From NCBI RefSeq assembly GCF_022213955.1, contig NZ_JAKNTW010000001.1:620001-684000 (forward strand): a stretch of 64,000 bases of DNA. The letters run 5' to 3'. Source of the DNA: Dolomitihabitans soli. Its GTDB lineage: Bacteria; Actinomycetota; Actinomycetes; Streptosporangiales; Streptosporangiaceae. Made by a program: the position numbers and the translations under genes. The notes below the pieces were generated by a model, which did not search any database, was not told where the DNA came from, and worked only from the letters and a program-made list of their open reading frames with translations. Positions within the stretch are counted from its first letter, which is position 1. Each line of letters starts with the position of its first letter. This document shows positions 8,336 to 17,507 of the stretch, in pieces.

Positions 8336-9865
8336 TCAGCGGGCGGCCGCGTCCACGGCCGCTCGATCGGGCCTCATCCGGCGGAGCAGCACGGGGGCCG
8401 CCGCCGCGGCGGCGGCCAGGAGGAGCGCGCCGCTGAGGGCGACGGTGTGCAGGCCGGCGACGAAGGCGTCGAAGGAGGCGTCGAGCAAGGGGTCGCGGAG
8501 TCGCTCCGGAAGTCTTCCTGCCGCGGTGACGGCGGCCGGCAGGGATTCGCGAGCCTCGGCGGGCGAACCGGGGGGAGCGGTGCCGGCGAACCGGTCACGG
8601 TAGGCGACGGCGCCCGCGGTGCCGAGTACGGCGATACCGAGGGCGCCGCCCAGTTCGGTGCCCGACTCGGACAGAGCGGAGGCGGCTCCCGCGCGCTCGG
8701 GCGGAGCCGTGGCGACGATCAGGTCGGTGGCCAGCGTGGCGACCATGCCGACGCCGACCGCCAGCAGGGCGGCTCCCGTCACGATCGGAGTCACGCCGGT
8801 GTCGACCCCGGCCAGCCGTACGGTCAGCATGCCCGTCGCGCCCAGCGCGAGCCCCGCGCCGACCACGAACCCGGGCCGCGTGACCCTGACCAGCATGGTG
8901 GCCAGGGTCACGCCGGCCATCGTGGCCATGATCGCCGGCAGCATCCACAACGCCGCGGTGAACGGTCGCAGGCCGGCCACGAGTTGGAGGTACTGGGTGG
9001 TGAACAGCGTCAGGCCGCCCAGGGCGAACATGGCCAGCGTGTTGACCACGAGCGCCGCGCTGAACGCGGGGGACGCGAACAGCCGCAGATCGATCATCGG
9101 GTCGGCCAGCCGGGCCTGCCGGCGGACGAACCACGCCCCGAAGACCGCGCCGGTGAGCAGGGCGGGCAGCGGCGACCAGCCGATGCCGTCCTCGGCCAGT
9201 AGTTTCACGCCGTAGACCACCGGCAGCACGGCGGCGAGCGACAGGCCCGCGCTGAGCACGTCGAACCTGCCCGGCCGCGGGTCGCGGTACTCGGGAACCA
9301 GCATCGGCGCCAGGACCAGCAGCAGCACCATCACGGGCACGTTGATCAGGAAGGCCGACCCCCACCAGAAGTGCTCCAGCAGGAGGCCGCCGATGACCGG
9401 TCCGAGCACCGCGCCACCGGCGAAGCCCGCGGTCCACACCCCGATGGCGCTCCTGCGCTGGCGGGGGTCGTGGAACATGTTGCGGATCAGCGCCAGCGTG
9501 GACGGCGCCAGGGTGGCCCCCGCGAGGCCGAGCAGGGCGCGGGAGGCGATGAGCATGACCGCGTCGCTGGAGTAGGCGGCCACGAGCGAGGCGGCGCCGA
9601 AGGCCGCCGCACCGATGAGCAGCAGGCGACGCCGGCCGATCCGGTCGCCGAGGGTGCCCATCGTGATGAGGGATCCGGCCAGCAGGAACGAGTAGACGTC
9701 CATGATCCATAGCAGCTGCGGGCCGGTGGGGGAGAGGTCGGCGCTCAGCCACGGGAGGGCGAAGTAGAGCACGGACATGTCCATCGAGACCAGCACGCAG
9801 GGCAGCACGAGCACGATGAGCCCCGTCCACTCCTTACGTCCTGCTCCGGTGGTCGTCTCGGTCAT
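8336..9865 (-). CDS. MFS drug-efflux transporter, DHA2 (EmrB/QacA) family
   Basis: A 509-residue proton-driven multidrug exporter, with about 14 membrane spans as expected for DHA2 members. Motif A is GTLGDRIGRRRLLL (about residues 72-85), and VLGPVIGGLLLEHFWW matches the motif-C/TM5 region. I start at ATG 9865, preceded by GGGAG at a good distance; the frame is open to 9934 but that would include the promoter. It is divergent from the zinc-ribbon TetR regulator, the usual layout for a repressor controlling its pump. Confidence 0.9.
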   Translation of the reverse strand: MTETTTGAGRKEWTGLIVLVLPCVLVSMDMSVLYFALPWLSADLSPTGPQLLWIMDVYSFLLAGSLITMGTLGDRIGRRRLLLIGAAAFGAASLVAAYSSDAVMLIASRALLGLAGATLAPSTLALIRNMFHDPRQRRSAIGVWTAGFAGGAVLGPVIGGLLLEHFWWGSAFLINVPVMVLLLVLAPMLVPEYRDPRPGRFDVLSAGLSLAAVLPVVYGVKLLAEDGIGWSPLPALLTGAVFGAWFVRRQARLADPMIDLRLFASPAFSAALVVNTLAMFALGGLTLFTTQYLQLVAGLRPFTAALWMLPAIMATMAGVTLATMLVRVTRPGFVVGAGLALGATGMLTVRLAGVDTGVTPIVTGAALLAVGVGMVATLATDLIVATAPPERAGAASALSESGTELGGALGIAVLGTAGAVAYRDRFAGTAPPGSPAEARESLPAAVTAAGRLPERLRDPLLDASFDAFVAGLHTVALSGALLLAAAAAAAPVLLRRMRPDRAAVDAAAR

Positions 9866-9904
9866 CTGGATGTCTCCCGGGTACGGCGTATTCGTGACGC
9901 GTAC

Positions 9905-9934
9905 AAGATACGCATCGAGCGCCATAAATCGCAA
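9905..9934 (-). promoter_or_regulatory. Candidate promoter of the MFS gene
   Basis: On the minus strand TTGCGA and TATCTT are separated by 18 bp, 40 bp upstream of the MFS ATG. The hexamers are reasonable sigma-70-like matches. The candidate TetR operator lies just upstream of the -35. Confidence 0.4.
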
Positions 9935-9952
9935 TTGACTGCGACAAATCTG

Positions 9953-9969
9953 AATTTCGTCACGAAATT
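9953..9969. promoter_or_regulatory. Candidate operator of the zinc-ribbon TetR regulator
   Basis: AATTTCGT-C-ACGAAATT is a perfect 8+1+8 palindrome in the divergent intergenic region. A further partial copy (ATTTCGTCACG) follows at 9994-10004, nearer the tetR start. The AT-rich, palindromic form and its position between regulator and pump fit a TetR operator. Confidence 0.65.
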
Positions 9970-10034
9970 ACGTCACACATTGACGGATGATAATATTTCG
10001 TCACGTCGTGTGGAAATTCGCGAAGGAGCGTCCG

Positions 10035-10841
10035 ATGCCGACCTGTGTCCGGTGCGGGACAGAGTTGACCGTGCCCGCGCGCGGACGCAGGCCCCGCTAC
10101 TGCTCGCGCGCCTGTCAGGCACAGGCGTACCGGGCCCGGGTGGCCGCGCGGGAGAGCGAGCCGGTGGTCCCGGCGGGACGCAAGGGAGAGCTGAGCGTCG
10201 ACGGCATCGTCGAGACGGCCATCGCGATCGCCGACGCGGAGGGGCTGGAGGCGGTCTCCATGCGCAGGGTGGCCACCGCGCTGGGCGCCGGCACCATGTC
10301 GCTGTACCGCTACGTCCCCGGCAAGGACGAGCTGACCGACCTGATGGCGGAAGCCGTACTGGCGGGGGTCGAGATCTCGGCCGTGGGCGGCTGGCGGGCC
10401 CGTCTGGAGGTCTACGCGCGGGGCATGTGGGCGATCTGCCGCCGTCACCCCTGGGTGCTGCAGATCTTCTCCGCGACCAGGCCGAGGATCGCGCCGTCGG
10501 CCCTGGCGAAGACCGAATGGGTGCTACGCGGCTTCGAAGGGCTCAGTCACGACCTGCCCACGATGGTCCGGGCGGCGGTGACCGTGGTCGGCTACGTGCA
10601 GGGCATGGCGTTGTTCCTGGTCAACGACGTCGAGGCGGAGCGGCGTACCGGCGTCACCAAGGATCAGTGGTGGGAGGCGAGACGGCAGCGGTTCAACGAG
10701 GTCGCGCACGACGGGAGGTTTCCCCTCCTCGCCAGGGTCGTCGACGAGGAGGAGGCCGACGTCGGCCTGGACGAGGAGTTCGAGTTCGGGCTCCAGCGGA
10801 TGCTGGACGGACTCGCCGTCTACCTGGAGTCGCAGCCGTGA
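10035..10841 (+). CDS. TetR family regulator with N-terminal zinc-ribbon-like domain
   Basis: A 268-residue protein with two parts. Residues 1-37 carry CVRCG and a downstream CSRAC, a Cys4 zinc-ribbon/FCS-like knuckle. From about residue 57 a TetR helix-turn-helix follows (GIVETAIAIADAEGLEAVSMRRVA then GTMSLYRYVPGKDEL), with a TetR_C ligand domain of the type used by drug-pump repressors. Start chosen at ATG 10035 because AAGGAG sits six bases upstream; a longer frame starts at 9987 inside the operator region. It probably represses the divergent MFS pump. Whether the zinc-ribbon binds DNA, metal or a ligand is unknown. Confidence 0.88.
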   Translation: MPTCVRCGTELTVPARGRRPRYCSRACQAQAYRARVAARESEPVVPAGRKGELSVDGIVETAIAIADAEGLEAVSMRRVATALGAGTMSLYRYVPGKDELTDLMAEAVLAGVEISAVGGWRARLEVYARGMWAICRRHPWVLQIFSATRPRIAPSALAKTEWVLRGFEGLSHDLPTMVRAAVTVVGYVQGMALFLVNDVEAERRTGVTKDQWWEARRQRFNEVAHDGRFPLLARVVDEEEADVGLDEEFEFGLQRMLDGLAVYLESQP

Positions 10842-10848
10842 GCGGGTG

Positions 10849-11784
10849 TCAGGCCTGCTGGCGTGCCTCGACGGCCTGCTTGTAGAGCTTGCCCGCGCGG
10901 TAGGAGGAGCGGACGAGCGGGCCGGACAGCACCCCGGCGAAGCCGATCTCCTCGGCCTCCGCCTGCAACTCGACGAACTCCTCCGGCTTGACCCAGCGGT
11001 CCACCGGGTGGTGGCGCGGGGTGGGCCGGAGATACTGCGTGATGGTCAGCAGGTCGCACCCGGCCTCGTGCAGGTCGCGCATGGCCTGGACGATCTCCGC
11101 GCGGTCCTCGCCCATGCCCAGGATGAGATTGGACTTGGTGACCAGCCCGGCCTCGCGGCCCATCGTGATCACCTGGAGCGAACGCTCGTAACGGAACGCC
11201 GGGCGGATCCGCTTGAAGATCCGCGGCACGGTCTCGATGTTGTGCGCGAAGACCTCGGGCGCGCTGGAGAAGACCTCTTCGAGCTGATCGCGGTCGCCGT
11301 TGAAGTCGGGGACCAGCAGCTCGACGCCGCAACCGGGCAGCAGCGCGTGGATCTGCCTGGCGGTCTCCGCGTACAGCCACGAGCCGCCGTCGGGCAGGTC
11401 GTCACGGGCCACACCGGTGACCGTGGCGTACTTGAGCCCCATCTGCTGGACCGACTCGGCGACCCGGCGCGGCTCGTCCCTGTCGTACTCCGTCGGCTTG
11501 CCGGTGTCGATCAGGCAGAAGTCGCAGCGCCGCGTGCACTGGTCGCCGCCGATGAGGAAGGTCGCCTCGCGGTCCTCCCAGCACTCGTAGATGTTGGGAC
11601 AACCGGCTTCCTCGCACACCGTGTGCAGCCCTTCGCGGCGCACCAGGGATTTCAGCTCGGTGTACTCGGGGCCCGTCTTCATCCGGGTTTTGATCCACGA
11701 GGGCTTGCGCTCGATCGGGGTCTCACTGTTGCGCACCTCCAGGCGGAGGAGCTTTCGGCCTTCTGGAGCTACGGTCACGCCCAC
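10849..11784 (-). CDS. lipA: Lipoyl synthase
   Basis: Radical-SAM enzyme that inserts two sulfurs into protein-bound octanoyl groups to make lipoyl cofactors. Both cluster motifs are present: the auxiliary-cluster [12 protein letters not shown] (CX4CX5C, about residues 57-68) and the radical-SAM CTRRCDFC (CX3CX2C, about 83-90), plus the C-terminal RSSYRAG containing the conserved Ser ligand. It starts at GTG 11784 or GTG 11778 (same frame). lipB lies directly upstream on the same strand, and the E2/E3 genes it serves are 3-6 kb away. It converges on tetR with only seven bases between the stops. Confidence 0.97.
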   Translation of the reverse strand: MGVTVAPEGRKLLRLEVRNSETPIERKPSWIKTRMKTGPEYTELKSLVRREGLHTVCEEAGCPNIYECWEDREATFLIGGDQCTRRCDFCLIDTGKPTEYDRDEPRRVAESVQQMGLKYATVTGVARDDLPDGGSWLYAETARQIHALLPGCGVELLVPDFNGDRDQLEEVFSSAPEVFAHNIETVPRIFKRIRPAFRYERSLQVITMGREAGLVTKSNLILGMGEDRAEIVQAMRDLHEAGCDLLTITQYLRPTPRHHPVDRWVKPEEFVELQAEAEEIGFAGVLSGPLVRSSYRAGKLYKQAVEARQQA

Positions 11785-11838
11785 CAGCTTATGTCCCGGC
11801 CACGGCAGGCTTCGACGGGGTCCCGTGACCCCGAACCG

Positions 11839-12567
11839 CTACGGGCGCAGGAGGTCCTCCTCGTGCACGTCGAACGCCTCCGCCCCGAGGGCCTCGGCCA
11901 GCCTCTTCTCGGCGTACGGCATGACCTCGTCGACGACGATCCGGCGGCCGGTCTCCGCCGACAGCGAGGAGACCCGGGCGTCCGTGACCCCGCAGGGGAC
12001 GATCCGGTCGAACCAGCTGAGGTCGTTGGCGCAGTTGAGCGCGAACCCGTGCGTCGTCACTCCTTTGACGACCCGGATCCCGATGGCGCCCAGCCCGCGG
12101 TCGGGCAGTCCGAGCGACGGCTCGCCCTCGGCCCACACCCCGCTGCGTCCCGCCACCCGCCGGGCGGGCACGTCGAAGTCGGCGCACACCTGGATCAGCA
12201 CGTCTTCCAGCAGCCGGATGTAGGTCTCCACATCGAGGGCTGCGGTCAGCTTGACGATCGGATAGGCGACCAGCTGGCCGGGCCCGTGCCAGGTCATCCG
12301 GCCGCCGCGGTCGACCTCGACGACGGGGGTGCCGTCGGCGGGCCGCTCGTGCGGAGCCGTACGCCGGCCGGCGGTGTAGACCGGGGCGTGCTCCAGCATC
12401 AGGCACGTGTCGGGGGTCACTCCTTCGGCCCGCCTGGTGTGGACCAGGCGCTGGAGCTCCCACGCCTGCTCGTAGGGGACGTCGACACCGAGGCGCACGA
12501 GAGCCAGCGGGTCACCCCCGCCGGAGGTGGTGCTGGGACGCATGTGCCGATTGTGTCGTTCCCTCAC
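11839..12567 (-). CDS. lipB: Octanoyl-[acyl-carrier protein]:protein octanoyltransferase
   Basis: Transfers octanoyl from ACP to lipoyl domains, the step before LipA. The family motif [15 protein letters not shown] is present as [12 protein letters not shown], together with the catalytic Lys in [11 protein letters not shown] and the catalytic Cys in [10 protein letters not shown]. The start is uncertain: GTG 12567 gives 242 residues but lacks a clear Shine-Dalgarno; ATG 12543 is a good alternative. The stop lies 54 bases before the lipA start, consistent with a lipB-lipA transcript. Confidence 0.94.
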   Translation of the reverse strand: MRERHNRHMRPSTTSGGGDPLALVRLGVDVPYEQAWELQRLVHTRRAEGVTPDTCLMLEHAPVYTAGRRTAPHERPADGTPVVEVDRGGRMTWHGPGQLVAYPIVKLTAALDVETYIRLLEDVLIQVCADFDVPARRVAGRSGVWAEGEPSLGLPDRGLGAIGIRVVKGVTTHGFALNCANDLSWFDRIVPCGVTDARVSSLSAETGRRIVVDEVMPYAEKRLAEALGAEAFDVHEEDLLRP

Positions 12568-12583
12568 GCCATAAGGGTAGTAC

Positions 12584-13321
12584 TCACCCTGTGAGGAGCC
12601 GGGGCTCGATGCGGAACTCCTTGACCCCGCCCTCCCCGTCGTGCTCGATCCGGTAGGCGGAGCCGGCCGGATCGACGGTCACCGCCTGGATGAACTCGGT
12701 GCCGACGTAGTGCAGCGCGACGCCCTCGTCGGCGGCGTAACCGCCGGGCAGCTCGCCGGAGGCGATCGACGCGTGCAGCAGCGCCCGCCGCTGGTCGTCG
12801 GAGTTGTAGTGGACCCCGCAGGAGTAGGGAAGCAGCGCGAGCCCGTCGGACCACGGCCGCAGGGTCGGGCCGAAGGAGTCGGTGTTGCCGCCGACGTGCC
12901 AGCACAGGGCGCCGGCGCTCTGGCCGGACAACACCACGCCGGCCCGCCACGCCCGCGCGAACGCCTCGTCGAGCCCGTGCACCCGCCACAGCGCCGCCAG
13001 GTTGGCCACACTGCCGCCGCTGACGTAGATGGCGTCCTGTTCAAGGATCCACTCGGCCGGGTCGTCGACGTTGGGCATCGGGAAGACCGTCAGGTGGCTG
13101 ACCTCGACGTCGTAGGAGCGGAACGCGCCGTACATCTTCAGCAGCCACTCGGCGTCGTCGCCGGTGGCCGTGGCGAGCAGGCCGAGCTTGGGGCGATCCT
13201 GCCCGGTCAGGTCGAGCGTGTATCGCATCAGGGCGCTCGGCTCCAGGAAATCGTAACGCTCCGAGCGGCGGAACGAGCCGCCGCCGATGGCGACGATATG
13301 GGATTGACCGGTTCTGGTCAT
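12584..13321 (-). CDS. Peptidase S51 family protein (peptidase E-like)
   Basis: A 245-residue S51-type serine peptidase related to aspartyl dipeptidase (peptidase E) and cyanophycinase. The nucleophile elbow is LSGQSAGAL (Ser at about residue 135), preceded by the [10 protein letters not shown] strand-turn; a conserved His follows in CGVHYNSD. It probably cleaves Asp-X dipeptides in the cytoplasm, as no signal peptide is present. It ends 17 bases before the lipB start, so it may lead the lipB-lipA transcript. Confidence 0.85.
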   Translation of the reverse strand: MTRTGQSHIVAIGGGSFRRSERYDFLEPSALMRYTLDLTGQDRPKLGLLATATGDDAEWLLKMYGAFRSYDVEVSHLTVFPMPNVDDPAEWILEQDAIYVSGGSVANLAALWRVHGLDEAFARAWRAGVVLSGQSAGALCWHVGGNTDSFGPTLRPWSDGLALLPYSCGVHYNSDDQRRALLHASIASGELPGGYAADEGVALHYVGTEFIQAVTVDPAGSAYRIEHDGEGGVKEFRIEPRLLTG

Positions 13322-13359
13322 TGATGAACTCCCAAACGGTGAAAGACGAAACAGGCATC

Positions 13360-14265
13360 CTAGATTACGGCGGAGAAGGCCGCATCGAGCCGGTTATGTC
13401 GGAACACGTAGCCGGTGTCGAGGAGGCGGCCGGGAACGGCCCGCGGACCTGTGAGAACGCCCTCCTCCGCGAAGCCGCCGAGTGCCATGGTCAGGGCGAA
13501 TCCCGGTACGGCGAGCGGCATTGTTGGGCGTTTTAATGCTTTACCGAGACATTTCGTGAATTCACGGTTGGTGACCGGTTCGGGGGAGGTGAGGTTGACG
13601 GGACCGGTAATCGGGGTGGATATATCCGGACTTTTCAGAATATGTTGCACGGCATTCACCCAGTCGTCAATGGTGATCCACGACCAGTACTGCCGTCCCG
13701 ACCCCAGCGGCGCCCCCAGCCCCATCCGGAAGATCGGCAACATCCGTGCCATCGACCCGCCCGACCGGCTCAGCACCAGAGCCGTGCGCAGCGTCGCCAC
13801 CCGGATCCCGGCCGCCGCCGCGGGCTCCGTCTCCGCCTCCCACCGCGCCACCACGTCGGTCAGGAAGCCGGTGCCCTTCGCGCCCGACTCGTCGACGATC
13901 CGGTCGCCCGTGTCGCCGTAGTAGTGGATCCCGGACGCCGACAGCAGCGCCTCCGGCTTGCGATCCAGCTCGGTGAGCGCCGTCACCAGGGTCCGCGTCC
14001 CCTCGACCCGGCTGCGCAGGATCTCCCGCCGGCGCGTGCCGGTCCACCGGTGGTCGCCGATCCCCGCCCCCGCCAGATGGACGACCGCCTCCGCCCCTTC
14101 CAGGGCCCCCCGGTCGATCAGCCCCTCCGCCGGGTTCCAGAACGACTCGTCCACCCCCTGCGGAGCCCGCCGTACCAGCCGCACGACCTGCCGCCCCTGC
14201 TCCCGCAGCGCTTCTACGAGCGCCGTCCCGAGCAGTCCTGAGGACCCCGTCACGATGATCGCCAT
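13360..14265 (-). CDS. TIGR01777 family NAD-dependent epimerase-like protein (DUF1731)
   Basis: A 301-residue short-chain dehydrogenase-type protein. The N-terminal nucleotide-binding Rossmann motif is VTGSSGLLGTAL (GxxGxxG), with the HLAGAGI segment and ALLSASGIHYYGD typical of the TIGR01777/SulA-like group. The C-terminal DUF1731 domain (LPRPxxPLAVPGFALTMALGGFAEE-like) is present. I start at ATG 14265 since MAIIVTGSSG is the family N-terminus and an AGGTTGG lies upstream. Its true substrate is unknown. Confidence 0.88.
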   Translation of the reverse strand: MAIIVTGSSGLLGTALVEALREQGRQVVRLVRRAPQGVDESFWNPAEGLIDRGALEGAEAVVHLAGAGIGDHRWTGTRRREILRSRVEGTRTLVTALTELDRKPEALLSASGIHYYGDTGDRIVDESGAKGTGFLTDVVARWEAETEPAAAAGIRVATLRTALVLSRSGGSMARMLPIFRMGLGAPLGSGRQYWSWITIDDWVNAVQHILKSPDISTPITGPVNLTSPEPVTNREFTKCLGKALKRPTMPLAVPGFALTMALGGFAEEGVLTGPRAVPGRLLDTGYVFRHNRLDAAFSAVI

Positions 14266-14500
14266 GTCAGCCAACCTACGCCACCCCGCGCCTCCTCCCC
14301 GAGCCGCCACGGCCACCATGGGGACAGCGGTGTGAGATCTTCTACGGCGGGGCCGGTCCGGCCGCTCCCGCGCGCCGCGACGCTTCGCCCCTGCGCCATC
14401 TCCTCCGGTCGGAACGACCCCGGCCCGCGCCGCGCCCGGATACGGCGAAGGCCGGACCCCGCGGCGATGAGACCACGGGACCCGGCCCTTGAGCAGTGCG

Positions 14501-14531
14501 GCCGGGCGCGCCCGTTGAGAACGCGCCCGGC
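14501..14531 (-). terminator. Hairpin downstream of sucB
   Basis: GCCGGGCGCG and CGCGCCCGGC pair over ten bases around an 11-base loop. The hairpin begins seven bases after the sucB stop on the minus strand. The rest of the 14266-14500 gap shows no gene. Confidence 0.65.
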
Positions 14532-14537
14532 GGTGGA

Positions 14538-15980
14538 TCAGGCGTGCAGACCGAGCTGGTTCTCGAAGCGGCCCTCTTCGAGGCGACGCTTGATGGTGGT
14601 GAGGAACCGGGCGGCGTCGGCGCCGTCGATGAGACGGTGGTCGTAGGTCAGCGCGAGGTAGACCATGGAACGCACCGCGATGACCTCGCCGAGGTCGGGG
14701 TCCTCCACCACGACGGGACGCTTGACCACGACGCCGGTGCCGAGCATGCCGACCTGCGGCTGGAACAGGATCGGCGTGTCGAACAGCGCGCCCCGGCTGC
14801 CGGTGTTGGTGAGCGTGAAGGTGGCGCCGGCCAGCTCGTCCGGGCTCACCTTGTTGGCGCGGAACCGGTCGGCCAGATCGGCGATCTTGCGGGCGAGACC
14901 GGCGATGTTGAGGTCGCCGGCGTCCCTGATCGTGACCGCGGCCAGGCCCTTCTCCGCGTCCACCGCGATGCCGAGGTGCTCGGCCTCGTGGTAGGTGACC
15001 TCGTTGGTCGCGCTGTCGATCACCGCGTTGAGCTTGGGGTGCTGCTTGAGCGCCTCGACGGTGGCGAGCGCGAAGAACGGCAGGAACGACAGCTTGACGC
15101 CCTCGCGGCGCTGGAAGTCGTTCTTGGCGCGGTCACGCAGCCGCGCGATCCTGGTGACGTCGACCTCGACCACCGAGGTGAGCTGCGCGGAGGTCTGCAG
15201 CGACTCCACCGTGCGCTTGGCGATGGTCTGCCGCAGGCGCGACATCTTCTCGGTACGGCCGCGCAGGGTGGTGTCGACCTGGACCGGCTCCGGAGCGGGA
15301 ATCGCCTGGGGAGCCGGCGCCTGGACGGGCTCGGCCGGGGCCTGGGCGGCGGGGGCCGGGGCGGGCCGGGCAGCGGCCTCGCGCTGGGCGCGGGCGGCCT
15401 CCAGGACGTCCTGCTTGCGGATCCGGCCGCCTACGCCGGTGCCGTCGAGCGCGTCGAGGTCGACGTTGTGCTCGGTGGCCAGCTTGCGGACCAGCGGCGT
15501 GACGTACGGGCTGTCACCGGTGGAGGGCAGCGGGGTCGGCTCGGCGGGGGCCGCCGAGACGGGGGCGGGCTCCTGCCGCGGCGTGGGCGCGGGAGCCGGG
15601 GGCGGCGGCGGTGCGGGCGCCTGGGCGGGCTGCGGGGCGGGCTGCGGGATCGAGGACACCGGAGCGGGCTGCGGCTCGGGCTCCGGCTGGGCCGCGGGCT
15701 CGGGAGCCGGCTGCTCGGCGGGGGCGGCGGCACCGGCGGAGCCGTTCTGGTCGATCACCGCGAGCTCCGCGCCGACCTCGACCGTCTCGTCCTCAGCGAC
15801 GACGATCCGCTGCAGGACGCCGGCGGACGGCGACGGGATCTCGGTGTCCACCTTGTCGGTGGACACCTCGAGGAGCGGCTCGTCGGCCTCTACTCGCTCG
15901 CCTTCCTTCTTGAGCCATCGGGTGACCGTGCCCTCGGTGACGCTCTCGCCGAGCTGGGGCATCGTTACGGAGACCGGCAT
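14538..15980 (-). CDS. sucB: 2-oxoglutarate dehydrogenase E2, dihydrolipoyllysine succinyltransferase
   Basis: A 480-residue E2 core subunit. Order: one lipoyl domain (residues ~1-77; lipoyl Lys in STDKVDTEI), a long Pro/Ala/Glu-rich flexible linker (~80-155), an E3/E1-binding domain ([12 protein letters not shown]..., ~160-200), a second Ala/Pro linker and the catalytic domain with active-site [15 protein letters not shown] near the C-terminus. Several actinobacterial E2s have two lipoyl domains; only one is visible here. In actinobacteria the same E2 may serve both pyruvate and 2-oxoglutarate dehydrogenases. lpd lies 39 bases upstream on the same strand, so E3 and E2 form an operon. Confidence 0.93.
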   Translation of the reverse strand: MPVSVTMPQLGESVTEGTVTRWLKKEGERVEADEPLLEVSTDKVDTEIPSPSAGVLQRIVVAEDETVEVGAELAVIDQNGSAGAAAPAEQPAPEPAAQPEPEPQPAPVSSIPQPAPQPAQAPAPPPPPAPAPTPRQEPAPVSAAPAEPTPLPSTGDSPYVTPLVRKLATEHNVDLDALDGTGVGGRIRKQDVLEAARAQREAAARPAPAPAAQAPAEPVQAPAPQAIPAPEPVQVDTTLRGRTEKMSRLRQTIAKRTVESLQTSAQLTSVVEVDVTRIARLRDRAKNDFQRREGVKLSFLPFFALATVEALKQHPKLNAVIDSATNEVTYHEAEHLGIAVDAEKGLAAVTIRDAGDLNIAGLARKIADLADRFRANKVSPDELAGATFTLTNTGSRGALFDTPILFQPQVGMLGTGVVVKRPVVVEDPDLGEVIAVRSMVYLALTYDHRLIDGADAARFLTTIKRRLEEGRFENQLGLHA

Positions 15981-16019
15981 TGTGTCTTCTCTCGCGTTTC
16001 CTGTTTTCGAGGGCTTCGA

Positions 16020-17399
16020 TTAGTTGTGCACGTGGAGCGGCTTGCCGGCCAGGGCCAGCATCGCCTCGCCGACGGCCTCGGACTGCGTGGGGTGGGCGTG
16101 GATCAGCTGCGCCACCTCCGCGGGCAGTGCCTCCCAGTTGTAGATCAGCTGCCCTTCGGTCACCAGCTCGCCGATGCGGCGGCCGACCATGTGCACGCCG
16201 AGGACGGGCCCGTCCTTCTGTGCAATGATCTTGACCGAGCCCTGCGTCTGCAGGATCTGGCTCTTGGGGTTGCCTGCGAGGTCGTACGTCATCTCCACCG
16301 TATCGAAGCCGCGCTCGCGTGCGGTCACCGAGGTGATGCCGACGGACGCGACCTCCGGATCGGAGTAGGTGATCCTGGGCACACCGTCGTAGTCGATGGG
16401 CGCCGGGCCGAGCCCGGCGATGTGCTCGGCGACGAGGATTCCCTCGGCGAAGCCCGCGTGGGCCAGCTGGAGGGTGGGGATGAGATCGCCGACGGCGTAG
16501 ACGCCCGGCACGTTCGTCCGGCAGTACTCGTCCACGACGACGGAGCCGCGGTCGACCGTGACGCCCGCCTCCTCGTAACCGAGGCCGGCCGAGACGGAGC
16601 CGCGGCCGACGGCGACGAGCAGCAGCTCGGCCTCCAGCGTCTTGCCGCCCTCAAGGGTGACGACCACGCCGGTGTCGGTGGTCTTGACACTCTCGAACCG
16701 CGTGCCGAGCTCCTGCTTGATGCCGCGGCGGCGGAAGGCGCGCTCCAGCGCCTTCGAGCTCGACTCCTCCTCCAGCGGAAGCAGGTGCGGCAGCGCCTCG
16801 ACGACCGTGACCTCCGAGCCGAACGAACGCCACACGCTGGCGAACTCGACGCCGATCACGCCGCCGCCGAGCACGATCACCGAGCTGGGCACCCGGTCGA
16901 GGACCAGCGCGTGCTCACTGGTGATGACCCGGTCGCCGTCGATGTCGAGGCCGGGCAGCGAGCGGGGGGCGGAGCCCGTGGCCAGCACGACGGCGCGGCC
17001 CTCGTAGACGTCGTCGCCCACGGCCACCCGGTTGGCGCCCACCAGGCGCCCCGTGCCCTCGACGACCGTCACGCCCCTGCTCTTGAGCAGGCCCTGGACG
17101 CCCTTCCACGCACGGTTCACGATCTTGTCGCGGAACCCGTGCACGCCCGCGATGTCGATGCCCTCGAACGTCGCCCTGACGCCGACGCTCTCGGCCTCGC
17201 GGGTCTCGTCGGCCACCTCGGCCGCGTGCAGGAACGTCTTGGTGGGGATACACCCCCGGTGCAGGCAGGTGCCGCCGATCTTGTCCTTCTCGATCAGCAC
17301 GACCGTCTTGCCCAGCTCCGCCGCCCGCAGCGCGCAGGCGTACCCGCCGCTGCCGCCGCCCAGGACGACGATGTCGTAGGGGCCGCTGCCTTCAGCCAC
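16020..17399 (-). CDS. lpd: Dihydrolipoyl dehydrogenase (E3)
   Basis: A 459-residue FAD flavoenzyme that reoxidises dihydrolipoyl groups of 2-oxoacid dehydrogenases with NAD. The FAD Rossmann motif is VVLGGGSGGYACALRAAELG at the N-terminus; the redox disulfide is in GGTCLHRGCIPTK (CX4C); the NAD-binding motif is VLGGGVIGVEF. The catalytic His-Glu dyad is in the C-terminal HAHPTQSEAVGEA. It starts at GTG 17399, which has AAGGAG seven bases upstream. It is the first gene of the lpd-sucB pair. Confidence 0.97.
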   Translation of the reverse strand: MAEGSGPYDIVVLGGGSGGYACALRAAELGKTVVLIEKDKIGGTCLHRGCIPTKTFLHAAEVADETREAESVGVRATFEGIDIAGVHGFRDKIVNRAWKGVQGLLKSRGVTVVEGTGRLVGANRVAVGDDVYEGRAVVLATGSAPRSLPGLDIDGDRVITSEHALVLDRVPSSVIVLGGGVIGVEFASVWRSFGSEVTVVEALPHLLPLEEESSSKALERAFRRRGIKQELGTRFESVKTTDTGVVVTLEGGKTLEAELLLVAVGRGSVSAGLGYEEAGVTVDRGSVVVDEYCRTNVPGVYAVGDLIPTLQLAHAGFAEGILVAEHIAGLGPAPIDYDGVPRITYSDPEVASVGITSVTARERGFDTVEMTYDLAGNPKSQILQTQGSVKIIAQKDGPVLGVHMVGRRIGELVTEGQLIYNWEALPAEVAQLIHAHPTQSEAVGEAMLALAGKPLHVHN

Positions 17400-17507
17400 T
17401 GGAAAGCTCCTTGTCGGATCGATATGCCGCCGGGGCCAGGCTGACGGCCCGGCCTCGGCATTCGCATCTTTTCACTTGTCTACGCCGTTCGTGACCCGCT
17501 TGCGCGC

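Noticed and set aside
14496-17444. A 982-codon open frame on the plus strand over sucB and lpd
   Set aside because: Antisense shadow of two well-defined genes; composition is Arg/Gly/Asp-rich with no domain, a common artefact of high-GC codon bias.
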